This document shows positions 56,199-64,000 of a stretch of DNA of 64,000 nt, piece after piece (position 1 is the stretch's first letter; each line of letters opens with the position of its first letter). The DNA is from Thalassobacillus devorans (GTDB taxonomy: Bacteria > Bacillota > Bacilli > Bacillales > Halobacillaceae). The stretch lies in contig NZ_JAASRY010000001.1 in NCBI RefSeq assembly GCF_011761345.1, positions 930,001 through 994,000 on the forward strand, given 5' to 3'. Below the pieces are notes generated by a model. That model did no database searches, was not told the DNA's origin, and saw only the letters and a list, made by a program, of their open reading frames with translations. A program made the position numbers and the translations under genes.

Positions 56199-58274
56199 AT
56201 GGCAGATTATCTAGTTATCGTCGAATCACCTGCAAAAGCCAAAACAATCGAGAAATACTTAGGAAAAAAGTATAAAGTAAAGGCTTCTTTAGGCCATATC
56301 CGTGACTTGCCTAAAAGTCAGATGGGTGTAGATGTCGACAAAGAATTTGAACCAAAATATATAACGATCCGCGGGAAAGGTCCCGTGCTTAAAGAATTGA
56401 AAACAGCAGCTAAAAAAGCCAAGCGTGTCTATCTCGCTGCCGACCCCGATAGAGAAGGGGAAGCGATTGCCTGGCATTTGGCTCATAGCCTTGAAATAGA
56501 TGATAAAACAGAATGTCGTGTGGTCTTTAATGAAATTACGAAAGACGCCGTAAAAAATTCATTCAAGAATCCCCGCACCATCGATATGGACCGTGTCGAT
56601 GCTCAGCAGGCGAGGCGTATCCTGGATAGATTGGTAGGGTACAACATAAGCCCGATCCTGTGGAAAAAAGTTAAAAAAGGCCTGAGTGCCGGTCGTGTAC
56701 AATCGGTCGCGGTCCGGTTGATCATCGATAGAGAGAACGAAATTAACAAGTTCAAGCCTGAAGAATATTGGTCCATCGACGGCTCTTTCCTAAAAGAGAA
56801 GGAAAAATTCTCTGGTGCCTTTTATGGGGTAGACGGGAAAAAGCAGGAATTGAAAACCAAACAGGACGTGGACCAGGTTCTTCAGAAAATGAAGGGCAAG
56901 GATTTCCAAATTGATAAAGTGAACAAACGGGAACGCAGAAGAAACCCTTCGGTACCGTTTACGACTTCTTCGCTTCAACAAGAGGCGGCGCGGAAGCTGA
57001 ATTTCCGTGCAAAAAAGACAATGATGATCGCCCAGCAATTATATGAAGGTATTGAACTGGGTAAAAAAGAAGGTACCGTTGGTTTGATCACCTATATGCG
57101 TACAGACTCCACCCGTCTATCGGAATCGGCTCAGAACGAAGCGAAAAGCTATATCGAGGACAAGTTTGGTAATGAGTACCTGGGCGGTGGTAAAAAGAAG
57201 AAACAGAAGGAAGGCGCCCAGGATGCCCATGAGGCCATCCGTCCGACCTCTGCCGTACGTGATCCAAAAAAAATGAAAAGCATCTTGTCCCGGGATCAAT
57301 ATCGACTATATAAGTTGATTTGGGACCGCTTCATCGCTAGCCAGATGGCGCCTGCAGTTTTGGATACGATGACTGTGCATATGACCAACCAGGGGGTTGA
57401 GTTCCGTGCTACTGGCTCAAAGGTGAAATTCCAGGGTTTCATGAAAGTATATGTGGAAGGCCGGGATGACAACAAAAAAGAGGAAGATAAAATGCTGCCG
57501 GACCTGGAAGAAGGAATGACCGTCAAAGCAGATGAGATCGAACCGAACCAGCATTTTACCCAGCCGCCTCCCCGTTACACGGAAGCGAGATTGGTCAAAA
57601 CATTGGAAGAGTTGGGAATCGGAAGACCTTCCACCTATGCCCCGACTTTGGATACCATTCAGCGCAGAGGCTACGTCGCACTCGATAATAAACGATTTGT
57701 GCCAACAGAACTGGGCAGTATCGTTCATGAATCCATCGAGGAATACTTCCCGGAGATTATTGATGTCGATTTCACTGCCAAGATGGAAGAAGATCTCGAT
57801 GCAGTGGAAGAAGGAAACGTAGAATGGGTAAAAATCATCAAAGACTTTTACACAGGATTTGAACCTAGGCTTGAAAAAGCTGAAAAAGAGATGGAAAAAG
57901 TAGAAATCAAAGATGAACCTGCGGGCGTTGACTGTGAGAAGTGCGGGCATGAAATGGTTTATAAAATGGGACGCTACGGAAAGTTCCTTGCTTGTTCCAA
58001 CTTTCCTGACTGCCGGAACACAAAGCCGATTTTAAAGAAAGTCGGCGTCACCTGTCCGAAGTGTAAAGAGGGAGAAGTAGTGGAAAGGAAAAGCAAGAAA
58101 CGCCGGACTTTTTATGGCTGCGAACGTTATCCTGATTGTGACTTCATTTCCTGGGATAAGCCGATCAGCCGTCCTTGTCCAAAGTGCAGCTCCCTGCTTG
58201 TTGAGAAAAAGTCGAAAAAAGGTGTACAAATTCAGTGTACGGAATGTGATTATAAAGAAGAACCTCAAAAGTAA
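56199..58274 (+). CDS. topA: DNA topoisomerase I
   Basis: A 691-residue type IA topoisomerase that relaxes negative supercoils. The TOPRIM domain has [17 protein letters not shown] and the acidic [15 protein letters not shown]. Tyr299 in [14 protein letters not shown] is the nucleophile. Three C-terminal zinc ribbons (CEKCGH, CPKCKEG and CPKCSS starts) bind DNA. GGGAGGA selects ATG 56199; the frame extends to 56184. Confidence 0.97.
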   Translation: MADYLVIVESPAKAKTIEKYLGKKYKVKASLGHIRDLPKSQMGVDVDKEFEPKYITIRGKGPVLKELKTAAKKAKRVYLAADPDREGEAIAWHLAHSLEIDDKTECRVVFNEITKDAVKNSFKNPRTIDMDRVDAQQARRILDRLVGYNISPILWKKVKKGLSAGRVQSVAVRLIIDRENEINKFKPEEYWSIDGSFLKEKEKFSGAFYGVDGKKQELKTKQDVDQVLQKMKGKDFQIDKVNKRERRRNPSVPFTTSSLQQEAARKLNFRAKKTMMIAQQLYEGIELGKKEGTVGLITYMRTDSTRLSESAQNEAKSYIEDKFGNEYLGGGKKKKQKEGAQDAHEAIRPTSAVRDPKKMKSILSRDQYRLYKLIWDRFIASQMAPAVLDTMTVHMTNQGVEFRATGSKVKFQGFMKVYVEGRDDNKKEEDKMLPDLEEGMTVKADEIEPNQHFTQPPPRYTEARLVKTLEELGIGRPSTYAPTLDTIQRRGYVALDNKRFVPTELGSIVHESIEEYFPEIIDVDFTAKMEEDLDAVEEGNVEWVKIIKDFYTGFEPRLEKAEKEMEKVEIKDEPAGVDCEKCGHEMVYKMGRYGKFLACSNFPDCRNTKPILKKVGVTCPKCKEGEVVERKSKKRRTFYGCERYPDCDFISWDKPISRPCPKCSSLLVEKKSKKGVQIQCTECDYKEEPQK

Positions 58275-58302
58275 GCGCAATATTTGCGCTTGCTTTTTCT
58301 TT
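58273..58302 (+). terminator. Terminator of topA
   Basis: AAGCGCAA pairs with TTGCGCTT around TAT, and GCTTTTTC follows. It overlaps the topA stop codon. Confidence 0.85.
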
Positions 58303-58343
58303 TTGGTATGTATGATAGAGTGAAGAATGATTGAAATATCTTA

Positions 58344-58372
58344 TTGACACTAGTTGACCGTATCGATATAAT
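58344..58372 (+). promoter_or_regulatory. Consensus SigA promoter of trmFO
   Basis: TTGACA (58344-58349) and TATAAT (58367-58372), both perfect, are separated by the ideal 17 bp. Confidence 0.88.
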
Positions 58373-58424
58373 TACCGAATGGTAAGTAGATATACTTGAC
58401 ACGAATATGAAAGGAGCATATCTA

Positions 58425-59732
58425 ATGACGACACAACATGTGACAGTAATCGGCGCCGGTCTGGCCGGAAGTGAAGCAGCATGGCAGCTTGCCAAGCGAG
58501 GCATCCAAGTAAATTTGTACGAAATGCGGCCATCGAAACAGACCCCGGCTCACCATACAGATAAATTTGCAGAGCTCGTCTGCAGTAACTCCCTGCGGGC
58601 CAATGCCCTGACCAATGCAGTGGGGGTCATTAAAGAAGAAATGCGCAGTTTGGATTCTATTATCATTCAAGCGGCTGATCAGTCACAAGTTCCTGCTGGA
58701 GGAGCACTTGCTGTGGATCGCCATGAATTTGCGGGCTATGTGACCGAGAATGTTAAAAACCACCCGAATGTAACGGTATATAATGAAGAAATTGGGAATA
58801 TCCCTACAGATGCCCCTGTAATTGTTGCAACCGGCCCATTGACTTCCGAGTCATTATCCAACCATTTAAAAGAAATGACTGGTGAGGAATACTTATACTT
58901 TTATGATGCAGCTGCTCCGATTATAGAAAAAGATTCGATTGATATGGACAAAGTCTATCTGAAATCACGCTACGATAAAGGAGAAGCGGCATATCTAAAC
59001 TGCCCGATGACAGAAGAAGAATTTGACCGATTCTACGAAGCTCTGACTTCTGCCGATACCGTACCATTAAAAGAGTTCGAAAAAGAGATTTTCTTTGAAG
59101 GCTGCATGCCTATCGAAGTGATGGCCCAGCGCGGGAAAAAGACTATGACATTCGGCCCGTTGAAGCCTGTAGGTTTAGAAGACCCGAAAACAGGTAACAC
59201 TCCTTATGCAGTCGTCCAATTACGTCAGGATGATGCAGCTGGAACATTATATAATATGGTAGGTTTCCAAACCCACCTGAAATGGGGAGCGCAAAAAGAA
59301 GTGTTCCGAATGATCCCTGGTCTGGAAAACGCTGAAATTGTACGCTATGGCGTCATGCATCGGAATACATTTATCAATTCTCCAAATTTACTTAAAGCGA
59401 CTTATCAATACAAAGATAGAGATGATTTATTTTTTGCGGGGCAAATGACAGGGGTGGAAGGTTACGTTGAATCTGCGGCTGCAGGTCTCATTGCAGGCAT
59501 CAACGCTGCTCGCCTGGTCGAAGGGAAAGAGCCTGTTGTGCTCCCGCATGAAACCATGATGGGAAGCATGGCTCATTATATTACAACGACGAGCCCGAAG
59601 AACTTCCAGCCGATGAATGCAAACTTTGGTCTTATTAAACCGCTGGATAAAAAAATCAAAAATAAAAAAGAAAGAAATGAAGCATACGCTAACAGAGCCT
59701 TGGACACAATTCAGAATTTTGTTACAATTTAG
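58425..59732 (+). CDS. trmFO: Methylenetetrahydrofolate-tRNA (uracil(54)-C5)-methyltransferase TrmFO
   Basis: A 435-residue folate- and FAD-dependent enzyme that makes ribothymidine at T54. The N-terminal FAD site is [18 protein letters not shown]. Other conserved parts: [15 protein letters not shown] with the catalytic cysteine, [15 protein letters not shown] and [26 protein letters not shown] selects ATG 58425. It precedes xerC, as in B. subtilis. Confidence 0.97.
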   Translation: MTTQHVTVIGAGLAGSEAAWQLAKRGIQVNLYEMRPSKQTPAHHTDKFAELVCSNSLRANALTNAVGVIKEEMRSLDSIIIQAADQSQVPAGGALAVDRHEFAGYVTENVKNHPNVTVYNEEIGNIPTDAPVIVATGPLTSESLSNHLKEMTGEEYLYFYDAAAPIIEKDSIDMDKVYLKSRYDKGEAAYLNCPMTEEEFDRFYEALTSADTVPLKEFEKEIFFEGCMPIEVMAQRGKKTMTFGPLKPVGLEDPKTGNTPYAVVQLRQDDAAGTLYNMVGFQTHLKWGAQKEVFRMIPGLENAEIVRYGVMHRNTFINSPNLLKATYQYKDRDDLFFAGQMTGVEGYVESAAAGLIAGINAARLVEGKEPVVLPHETMMGSMAHYITTTSPKNFQPMNANFGLIKPLDKKIKNKKERNEAYANRALDTIQNFVTI

Positions 59733-59741
59733 TTAAAACGA

Positions 59742-59771
59742 TTGCGTTAATTGATTGAATTGTGTTAAAAT
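59742..59771 (+). promoter_or_regulatory. Predicted promoter of xerC-hslVU-codY
   Basis: TTGCGT (59742-59747) and TAAAAT (59766-59771) are 18 bp apart, with TGT directly before the -10 giving an extended -10. Confidence 0.65.
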
Positions 59772-59796
59772 TTAAACGCCTTGAAGAGGTGGATAT

Positions 59797-60705
59797 ATGG
59801 ACGACTTACAAACAGAAAAACTACTTTTTCTGGAATATCTGCAAATTGAAAAAAATGCATCTTCATTAACCATTCAACACTATGAGAAAGATGTCGATGC
59901 ATTTTTTCTTTTTATGCAAACAGAAGGTATAGCCAGTATCAAAGAAGTGGATTACCCTTTGATCCGGATATTCCTGACTCAGTTATACCAGCAGAAGCTT
60001 TCACGCAGAAGTGTATCAAGGAAGCTTTCCTGTATGCGGTCGTTTTACCGGTTCCTGGAGAGGGAAGGCAAGGTTACCCATAACCCATTCCTCAATGTTT
60101 CGCTGCCAAAGGAAGGTAAACCGATTCCGGAATTCTTTTATGAAGAAGAACTGGAGCGGTTATTTTCTGTGAGCGATTTGACTGATCCTCTTGGGCAAAG
60201 GAATCAGGCTTTACTTGAATTGATGTATGGGACAGGAATGCGTGTCAGTGAATGTGTCGCTACCAAAGTGGAGGATATAGATTTTTTTATCGGTACTATT
60301 TTGGTAAGGGGAAAGGGTCGGAAGGAAAGGTATGTACCCTTTGGCCAGTTTGCCGAAAGGGCATTGAAGAAGTATATCGAGGATGGACGCGTAAGTCTAT
60401 TACAAAAAAGCAAAGCCCAGCCAGTTCAGCTGTTTTTGAATGCAAAAGGCGGGGCCCTGTCTGATCGCGGTGTACGCCTTATCCTGGATAAACTGGTTGA
60501 AAAAGCTGCCATGACTGTCAACATACATCCCCATAAATTAAGGCATAGCTTTGCGACCCACATGTTAAATCAAGGTGCTGATCTACGGGCAGTCCAGGAG
60601 CTGCTTGGCCATGAAAATTTATCATCCACACAGATTTATACTCATGTGACGAAGGACCATTTGCGTAAAATATATAGGGATAGTCACCCGAGAGCGAATA
60701 AATAG
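59797..60705 (+). CDS. xerC: Site-specific tyrosine recombinase XerC (CodV)
   Basis: A 302-residue recombinase that resolves chromosome dimers at dif with XerD. An N-terminal SAM-like core-binding domain (about 5-90) precedes the catalytic domain: Arg149 in GTGMRVSE, His246 and Arg249 in [12 protein letters not shown], and Tyr281 in STQIYTHV. It heads the codV-clpQ-clpY-codY operon known from B. subtilis and lies 13 bp before hslV. Confidence 0.95.
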   Translation: MDDLQTEKLLFLEYLQIEKNASSLTIQHYEKDVDAFFLFMQTEGIASIKEVDYPLIRIFLTQLYQQKLSRRSVSRKLSCMRSFYRFLEREGKVTHNPFLNVSLPKEGKPIPEFFYEEELERLFSVSDLTDPLGQRNQALLELMYGTGMRVSECVATKVEDIDFFIGTILVRGKGRKERYVPFGQFAERALKKYIEDGRVSLLQKSKAQPVQLFLNAKGGALSDRGVRLILDKLVEKAAMTVNIHPHKLRHSFATHMLNQGADLRAVQELLGHENLSSTQIYTHVTKDHLRKIYRDSHPRANK

Positions 60706-60718
60706 AGGTGAGAAGAGG

Positions 60719-61264
60719 ATGAGTGAACAATTTCATGCAACGACAATTTTTGCTGTACAGCACAAAGGGCAATGTGCGATGAGCGGCGACGGCCAAGTGA
60801 CACTTGGCAACCAGGTAGTTATGAAACATACCGCGAAGAAAGTAAGACGTTTGTTTAAAGGGAAGGTTCTGGCGGGTTTTGCCGGTTCCGTAGCCGATGC
60901 TTTCACACTGTTTGAAAAGTTTGAAGCCAACCTGGAAGCTTATGATGGCAACCTTGCCCGGGCAGCGGTGGAATTAGCCAAAGAGTGGCGAAGCGATAAA
61001 GTGCTTAGGAAGCTGGAGGCCATGTTGATTGTCATGGATAAAGACAGCATGTTCCTGGTGTCTGGTACGGGAGAAGTGATTGAACCGGATGATGGCATTC
61101 TTGCTATTGGTTCCGGAGGCAATTATGCCTTAAGTGCCGGTCGGGCACTGAAACGTTATTCAACGGAAAAGAGTGCCAGAGAAATCGCCCAGGCAGCATT
61201 AGAAATCGCTGGAGAAATTTGTGTCTTCACGAATGACCAGATTACCCTAGAGGTCATTGAATAA
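60719..61264 (+). CDS. hslV: ATP-dependent protease proteolytic subunit HslV (ClpQ/CodW)
   Basis: A 181-residue N-terminal-nucleophile protease subunit. As in B. subtilis ClpQ the N-terminus is extended: [17 protein letters not shown], so Ser2 rather than the usual Thr1 may be the nucleophile. Conserved [27 protein letters not shown] and [14 protein letters not shown] are present. It assembles with HslU. Confidence 0.95.
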   Translation: MSEQFHATTIFAVQHKGQCAMSGDGQVTLGNQVVMKHTAKKVRRLFKGKVLAGFAGSVADAFTLFEKFEANLEAYDGNLARAAVELAKEWRSDKVLRKLEAMLIVMDKDSMFLVSGTGEVIEPDDGILAIGSGGNYALSAGRALKRYSTEKSAREIAQAALEIAGEICVFTNDQITLEVIE

Positions 61265-61277
61265 GGAGGCTGGTGGA

Positions 61278-62672
61278 ATGTCATTTGAATTAACCCCCAG
61301 GCAAATTGTAGAAAAACTGGATCAATATATTATTGGCCAGAATGATGCCAAAAAATCAGTTGCTGTAGCATTGCGGAATCGTTATCGCCGTATGCGGCTG
61401 GATGATCAGCTGCGGGAAGAGATTGTGCCTAAAAACATTTTGATGATTGGTCCCACTGGTGTCGGAAAAACCGAAATTGCACGCAGACTTGCCAAACTGG
61501 TAGGGGCACCGTTTGTCAAAGTGGAAGCTACTAAATTCACGGAAGTAGGCTATGTCGGACGGGATGTCGAATCAATGGTAAGAGATTTGATGGAAACCGC
61601 AGTCCGGATGGTAAAAGAAGAGAAGATGGAAGCCGTTAAAGGTCGCGCCGAAGAACAAGCGAACAAGCGGCTTGTAGAGTTGCTGGTCCCATCCAGGAAG
61701 AAGCAGGCGAACTTCAAGAATCCTTTTGAAATGCTGTTCAATCAGCAAGGCGGTCAAGAAACCCAGGAAACTCCGGGTGATGAAGAAGCGGAAGTTGAAA
61801 GTAAACGGAAGCGGATAGCCCAGCAGCTGGCAATGGGTGAGTTAGAAGACCGCATGGTCAATGTAGAAGTGGAAGAACAGCACCCATCTATGTTTGATAT
61901 GCTTCAAGGTTCAGGTATGGAACAAATGGGGATGAATATGCAAGATGCTATGAGTCAATTCATGCCGAAGAAAAAGAAGAAACGTCGCCTATCTGTATCG
62001 GAAGCCCGAAAAATACTGACCCAGGAAGAAGCGCAAAAATTAATTGATATGGATGAAGTCAGCCAGCAGGCTATTGAAAAGGTAGAACAATCTGGCATGA
62101 TCTTTATCGATGAAATCGATAAAGTCGCCGCTAAAAGTGATAATCAGGCGAATGTTTCCCGGGAAGGTGTCCAGCGGGATATACTGCCGATCGTAGAAGG
62201 ATCAACTGTTGTGACGAAGCACGGGCCTGTAAAGACGGATCATATTTTATTTGTTGCGGCAGGTGCTTTTCATATGGCTAAACCTTCTGATCTTATTCCT
62301 GAACTGCAGGGAAGATTTCCGATTCGTGTAGAATTGGAAAAACTTACAGTAGAAGACTTTAAACGGATTTTGAGAGAGCCTTCCAATGCACTTTTAAAAC
62401 AATATGAAGCTTTATTGGAAACAGAAGGTATAAAGGTTGAATTTTCTGACGAAGCTGTAACTAAGCTAGCAGAAATCGCCTTTGAAGTTAATCAGGACAC
62501 AGATAATATCGGCGCACGAAGACTGCATACGATTCTTGAGAAATTGCTGGAGGATTTATCGTTTGAAGCTCCCGATGTAACGATGGATACGATAAAAATC
62601 ACCCCACAATACGTCGATGAAAAACTTAGCAGCATCGTGAAAAATAAAGATTTAAGCCGGTTTATTCTTTAG
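61278..62672 (+). CDS. hslU: ATP-dependent protease ATPase subunit HslU (ClpY)
   Basis: A 464-residue AAA+ unfoldase for HslV. Walker A GPTGVGKT (58-65), a large intermediate domain (about 110-240) with a Met/Gln-rich stretch, Walker [11 protein letters not shown], the sensor region [11 protein letters not shown], and the C-terminal RFIL that docks in HslV. AAGGAGG selects ATG 61278; the frame extends to 61257. Confidence 0.96.
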   Translation: MSFELTPRQIVEKLDQYIIGQNDAKKSVAVALRNRYRRMRLDDQLREEIVPKNILMIGPTGVGKTEIARRLAKLVGAPFVKVEATKFTEVGYVGRDVESMVRDLMETAVRMVKEEKMEAVKGRAEEQANKRLVELLVPSRKKQANFKNPFEMLFNQQGGQETQETPGDEEAEVESKRKRIAQQLAMGELEDRMVNVEVEEQHPSMFDMLQGSGMEQMGMNMQDAMSQFMPKKKKKRRLSVSEARKILTQEEAQKLIDMDEVSQQAIEKVEQSGMIFIDEIDKVAAKSDNQANVSREGVQRDILPIVEGSTVVTKHGPVKTDHILFVAAGAFHMAKPSDLIPELQGRFPIRVELEKLTVEDFKRILREPSNALLKQYEALLETEGIKVEFSDEAVTKLAEIAFEVNQDTDNIGARRLHTILEKLLEDLSFEAPDVTMDTIKITPQYVDEKLSSIVKNKDLSRFIL

Positions 62673-62702
62673 TAAGCGAGTAAAGTTAGGAGGAAGAGAA
62701 AC

Positions 62703-63482
62703 ATGCAATTATTAGAACGTGCCAGAAAAATCAACTCTATGTTACAGAAAACAACAGGGAAATCAGTTAATTTCAATGACATGTCAGCCACTTTGCGCGA
62801 TGTCATTGGTGCCAACATTTTTATTTTGAGTCGCCGAGGTAAGCTATTAGGTTTTGCGATCAAACAGGAAATTGAGAATGAGCGTATGAAAGCGATGCTT
62901 TCAGAACGTCAGTTCCCGGAAGCGTATACCCAAAATCTATTCACCATTCAGGAAACAACTGCTAATATCGATATTGATAGTGAATATACCGCATTTCCTG
63001 TAGAAAACAGGGAACTTTTTGAAAATGGTCTCACGACTATCGTACCGATTATCGGAGGTGGGGAACGCCTTGGAACGTTGATCCTAAGCCGCCTGAGTGA
63101 CAGTTTTGAAGAAGATGACCTGTTGCTTGCTGAATACGGTGCTACTGTTGTAGGGATGGAAATCCTTCATGAAAAGACGGAAGAAATCGAGCAGGAAGCA
63201 AGAAGTAAGGCTGTTGTTCAGATGGCGATCAGTTCCTTGTCTTATAGTGAACTGGAGGCGATTGAGCACATTTTTGATGAGCTGGAAGGTAACGAAGGGC
63301 TGCTTGTTGCCAGCAAGATCGCGGATCGTGTCGGCATCACCAGATCCGTCATCGTTAACGCCTTACGTAAATTGGAAAGTGCCGGGGTTATAGAATCCCG
63401 TTCCCTTGGAATGAAAGGTACCTATATCAAAGTGCTCAATAACAATTTCTTAGTAGAACTTCAAAAACTTCGTACAAATTAA
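62703..63482 (+). CDS. codY: GTP- and branched-chain-amino-acid-sensing repressor CodY
   Basis: A 259-residue global regulator. The N-terminal GAF domain (about 1-155) binds isoleucine and valine: [37 protein letters not shown]. The C-terminal winged helix-turn-helix begins near residue 202 ([20 protein letters not shown]) and reads AATTTTCWGAAAATT-type boxes. Such a box lies on the dppA promoter in this window. GGAGGAAG precedes ATG 62703. Confidence 0.97.
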   Translation: MQLLERARKINSMLQKTTGKSVNFNDMSATLRDVIGANIFILSRRGKLLGFAIKQEIENERMKAMLSERQFPEAYTQNLFTIQETTANIDIDSEYTAFPVENRELFENGLTTIVPIIGGGERLGTLILSRLSDSFEEDDLLLAEYGATVVGMEILHEKTEEIEQEARSKAVVQMAISSLSYSELEAIEHIFDELEGNEGLLVASKIADRVGITRSVIVNALRKLESAGVIESRSLGMKGTYIKVLNNNFLVELQKLRTN

Positions 63483-63522
63483 TAAGAAAGAACAAAAAGT
63501 ACAGTTTCGTGAAATAACTTAC

Positions 63523-63555
63523 AAGCTCAGAGTCGATAATGACTCTGAGCTTTAT
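63523..63555 (+). terminator. Terminator of codY
   Basis: A perfect 12-bp stem (AAGCTCAGAGTC with GACTCTGAGCTT) with a 6-nt loop, then TATTTAT. Confidence 0.85.
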
Positions 63556-63588
63556 TTATGCCGGTTTCTTATATTCCCTATATTTTTA

Positions 63589-63865
63589 GGCTCTGTTAAA
63601 CTTTGTTGTTGATTTTTCATAACAGGTTTATTCCACAATAGGGCCGAAAAGTCGAAGACTTGATTTCGAGATATTTATTGGAGTTTAGGGGCTCCGGGAA
63701 ACGATTCGCTTTCCGTGGGCGTGTGCTGAGTCTCCTCAGGCTTCGCCTTGCGGGGCCTCAGCGATCCCGCATATCCCACAGGACATTGAATTTTCATCCT
63801 GACTTTACCCACGCACGAAGAAAATGTGGATACATTTTCGAGGAGTCTCACCGTTTCCCTACGCC
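63589..63865. mobile_element. One-armed palindromic element C downstream of codY
   Basis: It begins with GGCTCTGTTAAACTTTGTTG, identical to the outer end of the right arm of element A read inward, and continues TTTATTCCACAATAGGGCCG. The first large hairpin is present (CTCCGGGAAACG near 63691 with CGTTTCCC near 63851), with TCCTCAGGCTTCGCCTTGCGG shared with element B. The second hairpin and the opposite end are missing, so the copy is truncated or of a short type; the right limit is approximate. Confidence 0.75.
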
Positions 63866-63958
63866 CCTTTGCCATAGGAAGTTCTCGAAAACGCGATTGT
63901 GAAAAATGCCCTATGATAATAGCGAGAAGACTTTGGTCCTCTTACATTCTTTATAAAT

Positions 63959-63980
63959 GCCTGAGGGTGAAGGCTTTTTT
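63959..63980 (+). terminator. Small terminator-like hairpin
   Basis: GCCT pairs with AGGC around an 8-nt loop and is followed by six T's. Nothing codes between codY and the window end. Confidence 0.45.
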
Positions 63981-64000
63981 GTACGCCCTTTCTCCTTTTG

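Noticed and set aside
63660-63902. 80-codon plus-strand and 66-codon minus-strand frames after codY
   Set aside because: Both lie in element C and match repeat sequence shared with element B.

Overview
The window is about 64 kb of chromosome from an endospore-forming member of the Bacillaceae. Its gene order follows the Bacillus subtilis block that runs from remA to codY, just upstream of the large flagellar operon in that species. A 26-codon spoVM gene, PrkC, FapR, CodY, YlxM and RemA all fit this placement. The low-to-middling GC, the acidic PrkC linker and the type of intergenic repeats suggest a halotolerant genus such as Halobacillus, Thalassobacillus or Virgibacillus; the genus is inference.

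Layout. 1-12.6 kb: remA-gmk-rpoZ, coaBC-priA-fmt-rsmB, prpC-prkC-rsgA-rpe-thiN and spoVM, with many overlapping or closely spaced starts. def and rlmN, which sit in this cluster in B. subtilis, are absent here. 12.7-15.2 kb: rpmB (minus strand), the Asp23-family gene yloU and the fatty-acid-kinase-like yloV. 15.3-18.5 kb: selO and an NCS2 nucleobase permease converge on a 349-bp gap that holds a 21-bp phased repeat array. 18.7-22.3 kb: sdaAB-sdaAA-recG. 22.4-32.6 kb: the complete dppABCDE-ykfABCD operon for uptake and breakdown of dipeptides and murein peptides. It has a near-perfect CodY box on its promoter and a palindromic insertion element between dppE and ykfA. 32.8-37.2 kb: fapR-plsX-fabD-fabG-acpP-rnc with a FapR operator. 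37.2-37.8 kb: a repeat-rich spacer and a DUF1128 gene. 38.1-47.6 kb: smc-ftsY, ylxM-ffh, rpsP-khpA-ylqD-rimM-trmD-rplS. 47.7-52.7 kb: lepB, rbgA, a second palindromic element, rnhB and the ylqG-ylqH pair. 52.9-63.5 kb: sucCD, dprA, topA, trmFO, xerC-hslV-hslU-codY. After codY lies a one-armed copy of the palindromic element.

How the genes work together. Most of the window is core information processing: translation, ribosome assembly, SRP targeting, replication restart, chromosome condensation and topology. To this are added phospholipid and fatty-acid synthesis under FapR, Ser/Thr phosphosignalling (PrpC/PrkC) and nutrient sensing. CodY, encoded at 62.7 kb, is predicted to repress the dpp-ykf operon at 22.4 kb.

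The least explained material is: (a) a family of 0.6-0.8 kb palindromic elements with GGCTCTGTTAAA-like ends and 8-bp target duplications; (b) the 21-bp phased array; (c) hairpin modules with a recurring GTCCT loop and a repeat that recurs just after terminators; (d) ylqG-ylqH, which look like an orphan FliK/FlhB-C-terminal pair. I saw no tRNA, rRNA, CRISPR array, prophage or intact transposase gene.
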